A stretch of 64,000 nt of DNA from Pelodera strongyloides (lineage: Eukaryota; Nematoda; Chromadorea; Rhabditida; Rhabditidae): positions 164,128-228,127 of the forward strand of contig JAANDG010000203.1 in NCBI GenBank assembly GCA_036852015.1, given 5' to 3'. A model generated the notes under the pieces. It ran no database searches and was not told the DNA's origin. It saw only the letters and a list, made by a program, of their open reading frames with translations. Both the position numbers and the translations under genes were made by a program. The first letter of the stretch is position 1, and each line of letters starts with the position of its first letter. Shown here piece after piece: positions 38,321 through 51,100 of the stretch.

Positions 38321-41300
38321 ATGCTTCGGGCGGCTGCTAACGTCATACAATGTGGGCAAGCACAATCAGTGACTGCCTCATTGCTATTCGCCCAAGCGCC
38401 ACTGGTGAGTTTGTTTTTCTTTCGCCTAATATTTGTATGTTTGTACGAACCGAGTTGTGCTGCTGGATTGGACAATGAAAGGGCATGTGTATCTGTAGAG
38501 AGTAGCTTGTAGAGTAAATAGTCACACTTGGAAACGACTGGCAACATGCTAGTGGCTAAAAAATTTTTGCATGCTGTTTTTCATGGTACTTTTTTACTCA
38601 CACATCAGTTTTGGTACCGTTTTCAACATTCAGTTGGGTCAAACGCGTGGAAGGAGGAGAACGTTAAATCCACCACAGTGGGTTCCTCCAGTATACGACA
38701 AGGCCGGGATCTCACAGCTTGACCCGGAGAACAGGTGGGGGTGACTTTTATATTTCCGGAGTTTTGCTTCACGCATGAGAATTTCCATTGTTATATTTCC
38801 CGAACAGTCAGGTATTCTCTTTCCAGCTCCAGTTTACGTCTACTGTTAAAATAATGTAGCTCTGGTAAGGTTACTTGGATAGTGTATCCTGTTGAAAATC
38901 AGGATCCAATTTTGCACCTTTAGAGAGCTGTTAAATCGACTCACAAGTATTTCGACGCCTCTTCGTGAAAATGAAGCACCTGAAATTGAGGCGTCCAAGG
39001 TATTTTGTTTTATTTACAGTTGGTTAATTTTTTACTCTTTTCGTCGTTTTAACACGAAGACCAATTTTCTGCCGGTTATCGGGTGGCAAACAATTAACTT
39101 ATGTGTAGTATGTGTTTGTAGTTGTATAGACAAAAAATGTGATGTATCCTTGCCTTCAGAGCTGACCTTTGGTGAATCGTGCAATTCTCACACTGCTTTT
39201 ATTGTGGCATACCTTCATGTGAGACTAGTAAAGTAACTTGTTAGCGGAATAGATGATCGAATGAAACCAGTAGACTATTGATATGCATTCGATGTCCTAC
39301 TGTACTCAACTGTACTATAACGTCCTATTTAGTGTAGAGTATAGAGTACATTGTTTGATTGCTTCCAGGTAGAAATGGTAGAACCGTCTGTTCGACGAGT
39401 CGGGTTGATCGCCACTAAAATCGGTATGTTTCAGAGTGTACATAATTTGCTGTTCTTGTCGCGTTATTTCTATTATTAGCGAGGCTATTCTATGATCTTT
39501 ATTTCCGAGCGCGGCACGTGAAAGAAAGCTAGTTTTTTTTACTAGTTTCCTACTAGGGCTTTAGTCGGCCCGAGCTCGAAGTACGAAAATTTGTCGGAAA
39601 AAGCTCGGAAACGGACAAACAGACTGCTCCCGAGCTCGGTTCGCCTATTTTCCAAGCTCGGCCCGAGAATAACGCAAAGTTTCTTGGAAGAAGCTCGGGA
39701 TTCATTAACGGAGTATGCAGGAAGTTCCTTTTAACTTTTGTTGCGCCGTGTAATGCATTATGACTTTCTACTTGGAACCTTAATATCAGTTTAGGTATGG
39801 TTCCCCAGTGGACCAATTCAGGCGAGAGAATGCTATGCACAATGCTTCATGTTCAGGAGAATAATGTGGTAAGCACATTTGTGGGAGTGAAGACCAATTT
39901 TCTTCCAATACAGGAAAAATAAAGCTATTCATCTTTCTGCTGTATAATAAAAAGGTAACGCTAGGCCAAAAAGTCGTTTCAGACAAGTGCTTCGGCCGCC
40001 TCTCCACCCACGCATTGAGATTGTGGAGTTGCTCGTTGGTTGTTGTTGTATGTGATATTTCAGGTCTCAGTCACATCTCCAGAAGATTGGTATAAGAATA
40101 GCATCGTCGGCAAGCGAAAGGCATTTGGACGAGAGGGACCTATGTGGAAGGTTGGTTGTCTTTACTTAAAATTAACAAATGCTTTATGAACTCAGTATTA
40201 AGACGATAGTTTTATGCGGTTACCATATATCTTGTCTGAATTTTGATGGTGTTTTTGACCTTGTAGTGGCTAGTGTCCGCATTTTTGTAGTATTTCTGTG
40301 CATTAGGATGTGTCAGTAGCGTCAGTGTGCTAATTTTACGATTTTAAGGTGACTGTCGGCGGCAATGATACGGACCCATGGAAGTGCACGAGAGCCTATA
40401 GGAGTCAATTTTCACGTGCGGGGGTTAACGTGAAGAAAACGCTTGGATCGTTCTTGGTGACGGCTGATGCAGTTCCACCTCCTGGTACTCCGTTGGACGT
40501 GAGGTTCGTGTGTCGGATAGATGCATTCATAGAAGGTTGACAAAGTTAGCGTTAGTTAGACCCGTCTTCGCAAGAGATCTGAACTCCGCGCGGGTAACGT
40601 GCCTGAAACGGTCCGGCCTGCTCTAGGTTTTTGGTCTGTAAAAAGAGCAAAGAGGGTAACTCGGAACTGTTATTGTTTTTGTGTTTGTGTAAAAAGTGTG
40701 TCGTTCACCGTTAGTGATACCTCATGTCGTCTATTACTCCTTCTAAATCACAATTTACAGACATTTCAACATTGGTCAGTTCGTGGCGGCCACCGGGCGA
40801 TCCATTGATTGGGGTTTCCAGGGAGGAATGCACAGATGGGGAATGAGAGGACAACCGACGCGAAGGTGAGATTTTTATTTATCTTTTATCGTCCATCAGC
40901 GTGAACCTTTTGATGATCTATTCATTGCTTGACCTTAAAGCGATATAACACCTGGTTTTTGAAGCATAGTTTGGACACCTGCTTTCCCGCGTATTGCATT
41001 ACCAGCCGTTCGAAGAGCCCTACGGGCTCTTCTCCGACTGGAGGAATCGGCCTTCGGCCGATTTTACACATTGTTTAAAAAGAAAGGAATTTCTACAAAG
41101 ATAAAAAGACGTTCATTTACGTTTATGTGGAAACGTATAGTTTGGTTCTGGACTTCAGCGTTTTTGCAAATCATGCAAATTTGCTATTGCAATTCTCTTC
41201 TATCTCCTATAAGATCTCCTCCCATAAGCTAGCATAGCTCAGCAGGTAGAGCGTTGGACCGTGAAGCGAGAGATTGTGTGCTGCTGTGGGTTCGAATCCC

Positions 41301-42803
41301 GCCAGCCGCAAAGATTTTGTATGTTCTCATTCGATTGTGAATAGAAAATTTTCTTTATGAAAGGATTTCGTTGCGTGCATACAAACAAAAGACCAAGTAA
41401 ACTCTTCTCCTTTATATAATAAGATAATTAGAATAAAAAAATATCTCAGTTATGGCGTCCGGCATACTTGCAAAACCGGCCTTAAACATTTTTCCTATTC
41501 ACACAACCCAGGTTCTATTTTATTGCAGAACCACCAAATCGCATCGTCGTATCGGTTCAGTGGGTTCGGTTGGTGATGCGCGTATCTGGCCCGGAAAGAG
41601 AATGCCCGGACACATGGGATACGAGTGGGTGACTGTGTCAGGACTGCAGGTTTGTTATCTAATTTATGTGTTTCCTTGCTGTTTTCCAGAAGAAATTAGT
41701 GTTAATCATTATTGTGTGAACCTAGTTTTTAAGGAATTTTAGACTGGAATTGCTGTGACATGTGGCATGTTGATGTTGGTCCTTCGTCGTTCTTTTATCA
41801 TGAGCTTTTATCATGCTTTGTTGATTTCCATATTTCGTTGGGAATGGGCGTTATGAAAAGCAGTTAATTTAAATTTGACTTTGTCGACTGCACTGGTTTT
41901 ATCTGGTTTTGGCATGGCATTCTCGACTTTTTTTTGTGCAGATTATCCGCATGAACCTTGACTGCCAAGTGATATACGTGAAAGGAAGTGTGCCGGGAGA
42001 CATTGGAGAAACACTATTAATTAAGGATTGCCGCCAACCGCAGAAAATGCCCAAGGTAAGTGGAACTTTCAACTTTGTGATTTACTGTGCTTGTAGTTCT
42101 TTGCAGTGTCTCAGTGCACAAAATGGAAGCTAGACAGTAGAGTAAATATCATGTTGTCGTATTAGTCTTCGACTCGAACTTTGTGGAAATGGGAAGACTC
42201 AGTGCCAGAATAGCTTTAGAGTGCGAACTAAATATGAAACTACAATGGCTTATATTTCTGCAGGAGATGTATATCCCCACATGGACTCCCTCGTTAGAAA
42301 CAATAGCTGAGGAAGGCGAGGAGAAGCCAGTCTCAGAATACAATGAGATTCATATTCCAAAATTATTCAGGTGAGACGTTTTTATTGGGTTGAATTCTGT
42401 TTAAAGCGGTATGTTCTGTTCTCTGTGGAATTGATGAGAAAAGACGTGGAGTTTATCTGTAATATGTGGCACGCACTAGATTTGTGAGCTCATGTTTCTG
42501 TGAATCTCGTGTGTATTATATTGGCAAGTTTTGTTGGATCGTTTCCGGAGCTTTCTCCCGTTCCCTTTTTCGGTTTTTCCTCATGGAAAAATGAAAAGGG
42601 CACAGGGTTGGGAAGCATTGGTTCTAATGTGAGTTAGTAATTTACTAGGATCGTAACTATTTTATGACTTGCCCTGTATTACAAGGAGTCACGTATATAT
42701 TCTTAGATTCAACCAACCTTCGATTGCGTTTACGGATGCCGATGGTAAGAAGGCGGGAGCGAGAGATAGGACCAAGGCCAAGATTGCTAAAGTCAAGAAA
42801 TAA
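38321..42803 (+). CDS. MRPL3: Mitochondrial large-subunit ribosomal protein uL3m (MRPL3)
   Basis: Nuclear-encoded component of the mitochondrial 39S subunit. Exons: 38321-38404, 38634-38734, 38924-38999, 39369-39423, 39795-39868, 40064-40150, 40349-40503, 40761-40865, 41529-41649, 41942-42055, 42264-42370, 42707-42803. Phases join to 391 residues; human is 348. The start [17 protein letters not shown] is a plausible import presequence. The mitoribosomal N-terminal part contains [14 protein letters not shown]. The L3 core shows [37 protein letters not shown] and GMRGQPTRR, then [24 protein letters not shown] and GSVPGD. It ends with a basic tail, KAKIAKVKK. An acceptor ends seven bases before the ATG. 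Exon 2 starts at 38634; an upstream acceptor at 38608 would cause an early stop. Confidence 0.96.
40935..41000. repeat. MITE fragment, CCGGTTTTTGAA-related
   Basis: TAAAGCGATATAACACCTGG, then TTTTTGAAGCATAG and ACACCTGCTTTCCCG, shared with 16045-16110 (GGTTTTTCAGACG, CTGCTTTCCCGGGC). In an MRPL3 intron. Confidence 0.5.
41229..41314 (+). mobile_element. tRNA-like element (SINE head or tRNA pseudogene)
   Basis: Within an MRPL3 intron. A-box-like TAGCTCAGCAGGTAGAGCG, B box GGTTCGAATCCCG and a T-arm GTGGG/CCCGC. The acceptor strands pair only with mismatches and the variable region is over-long, so it is unlikely to be a functional tRNA. Confidence 0.55.
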
Positions 42804-43553
42804 GTTGTTTGGAGATTGTATGGAGAAGGTTCAGTTGAGTATCAGGTTTCAGAGGCCCTATTCACCACTCAATTCCCCATGGGGAATTCCCCGTCTTTTT
42901 CTCTGCGTCTCTCACATTAGAATGCTATTTTCTGTCCCCAGGGACTATTTCCCCGAGGGAATCGGAGTGGTGAATATGGTCTCAGGTGAGGCCCAACTTA
43001 GTAGTAGTTCCGGGGATTAGTTATCACAGGGCAATTAAAGCTAGGGATCCGTCAACTGTCACAGTTAGTGAATTTATCCTATGCTAACTGTGCCATTTTT
43101 ATATCTTGTTAGAATATCGGATTATTTAAAGTTCTTTGTTGCTGAGTTACAGTTGAGAGGTCTATTAGCAAAAGCCTTTAATTTTTTTATGTAATGTTAC
43201 GATTTTCTGGCTGTTTTTTTTAAATAGTTATTCAACATCCTCTGCGTTTGATGAGTAATGTCTCTATGTTCTATTTATCTTTTTTTTTTGAAAGCGTGTC
43301 TCATGTACAAACTTCGTAGCTGTAGATTAGGTTTTTGTTGAATTTGTTATTGTTTTAATTTTTCTTCCGTTTGTAAGATAAATATCTTTATTATATACAA
43401 TTCTTGTACTTTGTGTTTTTGAACCGTCTTTGTCGGTAAGAAATATTTGATATTTTTTCACTGTATTCAGTGGATTGATTTATATTGTTTGTTTGTTTGT
43501 TTGTTTGTTGTTTGTTTACACGCACTCAGTGAACGTACTTTTATTTATTTCAG
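42804..43553. other. Spacer between MRPL3 and FBXO45
   Basis: 750 bases: the MRPL3 3' region with a foldback MITE starting 47 bases after the stop, then T-rich sequence with a TTTG tetranucleotide run (43485-43516). No gene seen. Confidence 0.8.
42850..42987. repeat. Foldback MITE, second subfamily, in the MRPL3 3' UTR
   Basis: Ends AGAGGCCCTATTCACCACTC and GAGTGGTGAATATGGTCTCA are inverted; the core matches 14376-14510 in reverse orientation (CTCTGCGTCTCTCACATTAG). Likely transcribed as part of the MRPL3 3' UTR. Confidence 0.85.
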
Positions 43554-43626
43554 ATTATCTATCAAGCTGCAGGTTACGCAGGTGGGATCACAATGAATGG
43601 CACAATTATGCAATGATCTGGTCAAT

Positions 43627-46600
43627 ATGAGTAAGTTTTTTTTTTACCTGAGGTTTTATTTATTGTTTATAGGAATAATTTGGAGTTATTGATTTTGACT
43701 TCCAAAGTTGAAGCGTAGATTACGGTAAGTCGGGGTGGGCTTACCGTAGCTAAGGCGTATCGTCGAATTCGCGTGTGGAAACTGAAAATGTTCGAATCCA
43801 CGGAACTTGGAGTCTCGGAACCATATCACTTGTTTGTAGCAACTTGAAGCTGGTCTCTCTGTTTAGCAATCACAACACCATCGCACGATTGTATTGAAGG
43901 AACGAGTGAAACCGTGTTAGACGATGTTTCGAAGGATACACCAAAGAGGAAACTTCTGGCAGTTCCAGCTACCAGGTGGGTTCATTGGTTATTTCTGCTA
44001 CTATATTTGACTGATGTTGGGCTTGGGACGTAAGACTAGGTCTGCCGGGGGCATTGTAGGTGCATAGTTCAGGTTTATTGATATTTCTGCTCATGCAAGA
44101 GTGATGAGTGAGTGAGCTTTTCCCCTTAGAAGAGAAAATGTCTTGTCAAGATGGAACCTCAATATTAAAATGTCTTGGAATGGCCGCCGATTCTTAAAAT
44201 GGACATATATGTATTATGTAATTATTTGTAACTGGCCTAGTTGCAGACTGCCACATCACATTCTCGTCCGAATCTTCATGTACCTGCCGCTTTCGGATCT
44301 GAAGAATTGCATGACCGTATGCACACATTGGCACAATGTTTTGGCTTATGAGGTTCGGCCTTCGATTTAGGGCGTATGACTGTGCCTAATGTTTTATCGA
44401 TCTTCATGAAATACTAGTAATCCTATAGTTATTAGTTGTCATCATTGTAAACTATCCGTTTAGGACAGTGTGGTTTGGCGAAGTTTGGCGGTGCGAAAGG
44501 TGCCCGAGGCAGCTCTTTCCGACCCTTATCTCCTGTCCGATGTGCTGACGTTCAAGCAGAAACTGAGGGCTTTCTACTTCTCATGGAACCCGAATGATAC
44601 GAGCAAGTGAGTTGAAGCAATTTCGTAAGTTAGTGTTGATTGTTGATATGGCGCATCAGAAGGAAGCGTTGGCTCCAAAGTAGAATGCGGCCCATACGTC
44701 TGCATCCTGGTCCTGGATCGGTTTCAATTGGAGGCCCAAGAAGCAGTACTTGCTTTTTTATGTTTTGTAAACTTTGAGTTTTGGGAAACCTTACTGTCGT
44801 TTTCATTTTTGTATGATTTATGAATCTTGAGCTTGAAATTTGAGATTAAAGGGTGCTGTTTAGTTTCGCTTATGTCCACGCTTTATTTCATATCCACTTT
44901 TTTTGCTTATTGGAGTAAATTAGGAACAACTACCTGCGACCCAATGGATTCACCGTACACCGGCAACCTGTTGCACAGTCAACCGATGGTGTCAGGAGTA
45001 AGATTGGCGTGTCGAGTGGATGTCACACATGGGAACTGGCATGGGATGGGCCATTGGGCACGGTGGCGGTTATTGGTCTGGCCACAAAGTGAGTGTTTTG
45101 CATATGTACGACGGAAAGTTATTTGTTTGCCCCTAAAAGAAAAGTACTCTTCGATTCAAGGTGTTTCAGTACATTGTTTGTAGGTTATGAGTTGCTCTGC
45201 TGACGTTGGGTATACGTTTAGACCAATGAGTAGGTAGATCTAGCTCACCTAGCTGATGTTGGGAATCAGGGCATAAATTAGGTCCGCACCTCAAAATTTT
45301 GGGGAGGTGGTACATGCCTAGGGCCGACTTCGGTGGGAGGTGATTTAGACTAATTTGCATAGTTTTAGTGGGATGATTTACCCTGCCAGAAGGGGATGGC
45401 TAGGAGACCGGGAGATGACAGTCCGCATTTGGCGGGGAGCTTTATCCTGTGTTGAGAATGGTCGTAAAGTCTTACAATTCGTAGTCTGTTTAGTTCAACC
45501 GAAACATGTGATGTTTCACTCAAAATACAAATTTGTTGCAGACTTCAGAGATCGTTCTTCTCGTGATTCTGTGTGCCGATTTAGGTTTAGGATCTTTGCT
45601 TAGAACCTCAGTTTGATGTTAGTTACTTATTATCTTGCCGACTTGTTCTTTTTCTTTAGCAAATTTCCATTTTTTCCAAGAGTTATTTTTATTCAAAATG
45701 TTCTTAAAAATGGAAATTCTAGGCGTAAAGCTGCGCAAAGCGACGCGCGAACTACATAGTACTTCAAACCATATCCTTGCAAGAAATGTATAATTTAAAA
45801 GTAATATTATGATGCGTTTCTAAGTTAAACGCCCAGCTCCATCTTCGATTGTGATTGGAATGGAATTTATGTTTGAATGGAAATGGAACTTGCTTCCAGA
45901 CATGCAGCGCTGCACTGTCCCGGCTACGTGGCACTTCTCGGGTCAGATGACCAGAGTTGGGGATGGAATCTGGTGGACAACACGTTACTACACAATGGAC
46001 AATCGCTAGGGGTTTACCCTCGAGTTAACAACCCACCCAAGTACCAGGTGAATTATTTGCATGTAGCTTTTTTAAATTGGATTTTACATATTGTACCCTC
46101 ATTTTATTTTAGACCAGCGACTTGTACTTTAGTGTTTACCTTGTGCAGTAACCTTAGAATAACATGTTTATGTTTTACGCTTCATGCCCTTTGTCTGTAA
46201 GTGTAAAGATGTTTGTTTGGAAAGCGTTACAATAACGCTTTTGTTTGGAAAGCGACAGAAGCGTTACAATAACGCTCTGTCGCAAATAAGGACAATCCAC
46301 TATTCACTATTCAGCGTCAGTATGGCATGTGGTTTCGAAACGAGTGCTGGGCAATATTTCCATTTATTACATGCAAAGCGTGTTCCTTTTGTAAAAGTGT
46401 TTTCCCAAAAATAAATGTATATGCAGCACATGGAAATGCGATGGTCCTGCCGTCCAGCATCGTTCCCGTTTCAAAACCACGTGCCATACCGCTTTATGAA
46501 GAGCCTGGGTGTCTTCTGTTCGTTACTCTCTGCATATCTAGGTTGGCGAGCGTATTCGTATGACGGTGGATTGTGAGGAGCGTCTCTGTTATTTTGAACG

Positions 46601-46727
46601 TGGAACCGAGTTCATGGGGGTCGCCTTTTCTGAACTCCCTCCTGTGAAGCTCTTCCCTTCTGTGTGCGCGGTGTACGGTAACACGGAGGTATCCATGGTT
46701 TACCTCGGACCCCCGGCTATGGGATAG
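43627..46727 (+). CDS. FBXO45: F-box/SPRY protein FBXO45 (Fsn/FSN-1 type)
   Basis: Substrate receptor that, in animals studied, works with the PHR family E3 (MYCBP2/Highwire/RPM-1) at synapses. Coding exons: 43627-43630, 43867-43975, 44247-44352, 44464-44606, 44924-45088, 45900-46047, 46542-46727. Phases join to exactly 286 residues, the same length as human FBXO45. The ATG and one more base sit at the end of a small exon that begins after an acceptor at 43553; the remainder of that exon is 5' UTR with a short upstream frame. F-box at about residues 38-82 ([20 protein letters not shown]). SPRY from about 115 to the end, with [65 protein letters not shown] and VSMVYLGPP. Complete and intact. 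Confidence 0.96.
45266..45380. repeat. Inverted-repeat element in an FBXO45 intron
   Basis: Left end CAGGGCATAAATTAGGTC; right end GATGATTTACCCTGCC. Weakly paired ends of the same GGCATAAA style as 49200-49420. Confidence 0.4.
46249..46285. repeat. Hairpin in the FBXO45 last intron
   Basis: GCGACAGAAGCGTTACAATA followed by ACGCTCTGTCGC forms a stem with a small loop; a partial copy (GCGTTACAATAACGC) lies just upstream at about 46224. Confidence 0.6.
46315..46498. repeat. MITE related to the TTAAAGCGGTAT type
   Basis: Left TATGGCATGTGGTTTCGAAA with GTGCTGG; right end TTTCAAAACCACGTGCCATA, its complement. In the last FBXO45 intron, ending about 40 bases before the last exon. Confidence 0.65.
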
Positions 46728-48179
46728 TAAGAGTAAGAGCTTCGTTAATTGCTTAATTTTGCAAATGTTTGGCGATTTGCTTGTGAATTACTGTATATTT
46801 GTGATTTCTTTATTGTTTTATTCTAGCGCCTAGCACGCGTATTTACTAGCTTTACCTTAACCTAGTGTAAGTATTCTTTTTAGTTAGATTATTTATTTGA
46901 CATTTGGTGTATTGTTCTATTATTCTTTACGAATTCTAATGCTTCTATACGGCGAGATGAAAAAGGTCAGCTAATCTATAAAAGGTCAATTGATCATTTG
47001 ATGCTAGTCTTGAAAATAACAATGTTTACGCTCTATTTATGATAATAACTGTTTGTGTCGTTCAGTCGTTCTGTGCTTTCCTGCCCTTTGCATAATCCTA
47101 GTTCAGTGGTTTTTCGCCGTTTCGGTTGTTTTTCCCCAGTAATTTTGTAAATTATGTATGTTGTCTGTTCCCAGTAATTTTGTAAATTATGTATGTTGTC
47201 TGTTCCCAAATGTGGAGCAATGTTATCGCTTGTCTTCCTGCTTTTTCGTTGCGAAATTTATGTTTTACAATCTCTATCGCTTAGGCACTTATCGCAGGTC
47301 TATCGATCATGTGTGTATGTGACTAATAGGCTTCCGGGAATTGGCTAAGGTAGTCAGGACTCAGAACAAACACAAATTTCACCATCGCGTATTTATTTTG
47401 TTTAGTTTGACCTTGAAAAGTCCGCTATTCGCTGCGATGTCCGCTGCTCGCTGCTAAGGAGTGAGCTAGCATGCAAAACAGGAAAATGTAATAGGAAACA
47501 TGATTGCAAGCATCGTAGAATGTGTGCTTGTATCTTATTCGCTGAGTGCCATAAGTACCAAATAGGCGCTGTATTGTTTTGACCTTATTAATTGTTGTGA
47601 TTTTGTCTAGCTTGCTTTTGCTTTTCACTTCTGATCTTGATCTCTTTTTCACATAAGTATAATTTATTAATTAATTAGCATAATTAATGTTTAGTAACAT
47701 TTGTAATGATTGTACTGTAAGTTGTGAGTTTGGTTTTGACGTTGAGCTTGTTTTACCTTTGATCTGCACGCTTTTTCCACATTTTGAACATTGTTTTGCC
47801 TATTTGCATTTTTTGAAGCCGCCTGGTCATACTTTGCACTATAAACGTTTTTTTCGAGGTTAATTAGTTATTGTTGACAAGCTGTTATCGGTTTCTAAGC
47901 CGAGCATTTGGTATTTGGACTATTTTTCACTTGATTGCTTTTTTTGCGTTTCTGTTTTCGAATGGTCGGCCAAAATTAAGTTGTGCAGTACTAGGTTGCA
48001 AAACTTGAATATTTAACTAAAAATGTGAGTCTTTTATCATGCGGTAGACGTTGTTTTTGTATTAATCCATGAATTCTAACCCTATTTTCACCTGGTTGCG
48101 CTCATGCTCGTGTTTATAGTTCATGATTGTGTAATTGCGAGGTTCTCAAAATATTATATTAATTTGCTTGTTTATTTAG
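46728..48179. other. Spacer between FBXO45 and ATG16L1
   Basis: About 1.45 kb of T-rich sequence, with one 35-bp tandem duplication (47135-47207). The 75-codon frame on the - strand (47425-47652) is not convincing. No gene seen. Confidence 0.8.
47135..47207 (+). repeat. Tandem duplication, 35-bp unit x2
   Basis: Two essentially identical units that begin CCCAGTAATTTTGTAAATTA and end TTGTCTGTT. Confidence 0.9.
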
Positions 48180-48195
48180 TTTGTATTTGAAACAT

Positions 48196-51100
48196 ATGAC
48201 TTCTGTGGACGAAGAGTCTAATGAAGATGAGAAGGCTGTGGAATCGGAATCTCAACAGAGAGACGAGCATGTCTATGCTGAGGTTGCTTCAACGTCGTCT
48301 AATGTCGACTTCAGAGAGTTGATATTGGAAAGGTGGAGTTTCTTTTTTTTAGTTTCTAAGTAAGATAAAAAAAATCACCCTTTTTATCATTGTAGCTAAT
48401 TATTAAAGCGGTGTGTGGTGTGGTTTGTGGACCTTTTGATCACAGTTCGCCTGTGTTTTTATTGTTTATATTAGATTGGAACAAGCGCATGCGAAAAGTC
48501 GGCAATTTGAGCCCATTTTCCAAGCCTACTCTTCAATGGCCGAAGACCTCGTGAAGACGAAAAGATCACGGGTTTGTGTCTTTATTTTACTTTGGTGGTT
48601 TATTAGGGACGGGGTTTTCCGTTAGTTGGTGGGCTTTTGTGCGTTTATCTCTTTCACCTGGCTATATTTAGTACCGGTATACTGGTGATTTACAACTCTT
48701 TTCACTTTTGACTATGTTTTACTTATTGCAATTATGAGCACCTTTATGCGGTAGGTCGCTCACCTTCGGGTGAGGATCGTCTGTACGTTTTTGAAGTCAG
48801 GCAAGGCAGTAACTATGAGCGAATGTTTGTTCATTTAATTCTGCGGAACAACTTTTACCCTTTGAGACATTCATACCCTTTACTCGCCCTTTACTTTCGT
48901 AAAGGAGTACGCTGTCGAGGTACTAACTATTTATTTATTTACCTCTTATTTAGGCGCGAACGCGATCGGAAGCTGTTAGTGGTGAGAGTTCTGCCCGGGT
49001 GGCGGACCTCGAGAGGGAGCTGGCAGATCTATACAAGAAGAAGGGAATCAATGATCAAGTAATTGTTGATATTTGTTTTCTTCAATCTCTGAAGAAAATG
49101 ATGTAATTACTGGAGCTTTACACGTCCACCGTAGCGAAAGCTGTCATTTAGGTTAAGCAAGAAGTAGCAATTAGGTGTGAAATTATAGCGCAATCCCTGT
49201 CTTCAGGGCATAAAACTCGTCGAGAAAAGCTCAAAACCACCATCCAAATATATGTTGTTTCCCAACCTTGTGTCTATTTATGATACGTTTCTGATTTTCA
49301 ACATACCTAATATGGTGGTATGGCTCCGAGACCACCATCCAATTTTACGCAATATGCTATTCCGGATGGTGGTTTCGTCGGTAAGTTCGTGAACGAGTTT
49401 ATGCCATTCCTGTCTTCCGGTTGCAGGCACTACTGGAGCGTACGCGCGAGCTTGAAGATTGCCGAAGACAACTGGCCGTCGTCAATGAAGGGAAGTCGAA
49501 ACTTGAAACTGACATTCGTAAATTCACCCAGGTATTTTTTTGCGTTATTTAGTGCCTAACCTCTTAGGAAAATCTATTAGACACGTCAATAAAATGTGGT
49601 AGTAGCGCTCTGTGTAGGCCGCTTTCAATCCGGATAAGCGATTTTTGAAATATGGATTTTAAGGTAATACGTTTTAATGTTTTCTCTTTCAGCGAATTGC
49701 CGAGCTCGAGGTAGAGTTGCAAAAAGTGCGAGAAGAGAACTCGACTATATTGGACGAGTGTATATCGCTGAAGACGAGGACTAATGTTTTGCAGGTTGGT
49801 TTATTTTTATTTATTAACCAGCTTTTTGCCGTTACCTCCACAAAAAGTAACGATAAAATTCGTGTATTGGTAATAAATAAATTCGTGTTCTTGGTATTTT
49901 TGTCTGCGTTCGACATATTTCCTGTTGACCTGAGTTCTGGATAATATGGCTTATGCTGCCAATTGTGAGTAAGTCCGTAATAATGCATAATTCCAATTTT
50001 TAGATTGTCTGTTTAATTGCCTTTGTATTTTAGGAGAAAGTGCTTGACTTGGACCGTGAACGGGTTGTACTCATAACGAAGATAAGGGAATTGCAGGTAC
50101 TTTTTTTTATTGAATTTTCTTCCCGTAACTTTTCTAAGGAGTAAAAAATCGGTGTTCATCTAGTGTATCGACATTGGTATGTCTTTGAAACATTGTCTGT
50201 TTGGTGTATTTCGCATTTACTGTGTTCGGTTTTTTTTTTGTTTTGTAATCATAATAATAAGGTAGGTAGTAAATCAACAGCGCACTCGGGAAATAGCTTA
50301 AAATCAAATGAATTTGGAAACATAGGCATCAAGTTCTATATTTTTTGTTCGCATTCAGGCAAAAGAAGCAGCCAAGCTCGATGATGAGTTGGACAAGCAC
50401 ACGGCGTTGCAGCGAAAGAAGATTCAAGTAAGTTAATCTTGCATTGTTACGCTTGAAGTCTTTCTACAATCTGCTTTGCGTGCATTGCCTACTAAGTTCT
50501 CAGGCGCGCAGCGCGGTATCCGCGTCCGCGGAAAAGGGCTTTTTAACATGGGAAAGGCGGAGACGCAAAAAAAGAGGTTTCTCTGTGTCTCGAATTTTTC
50601 AATGCAAATTTGCAATCTTTTCCCGCAGGCGCGGCTACGCACTTCGCCGAGCGCCTGTGGGCCAGAGTTTAGTAGAGCATAGGTACTGCACAGGATTAGG
50701 ATACTTGTGCGATTTACGTTAAAGTAAACAAGTATTTGTTATCTCCCGATGTATCACGACCTCTCTTTAGTATGATCGCTCTGTTTCCCTCGATATTGTA
50801 CAGGAACAGAGCTCTTACCCCGCCTCAGGGCGTTGGTGTTGGTATACCACACATGTAAGACATATCGTTAGCCACGCATATGCTATGATTTCATTTTAGT
50901 TGAGCTTTCCTGCGCCCTTGTACTGATCTTTTCCTTTTGTTTCCTTCTTTCCTTGTGTTTTTGTTTATTTGAATACAAGCTGTAAACTCATTTGCGCTCT
51001 CTATAATTAGGCCAGCCAGATTCTCTGTTGGTAAAAGAAAAAATGTACCATATTATGGTGCTTCCCAAATAGGTAGATTCCCGCGCGAGAAGCTAATGAG

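Noticed and set aside
38609..38722. MRPL3 exon 2 starting at 38609
   Set aside because: Leads to an in-frame stop; the acceptor at 38633 keeps the frame and gives the expected [12 protein letters not shown] sequence.
41229..41314. Functional tRNA gene
   Set aside because: Acceptor stem does not pair well and the variable region is too long.
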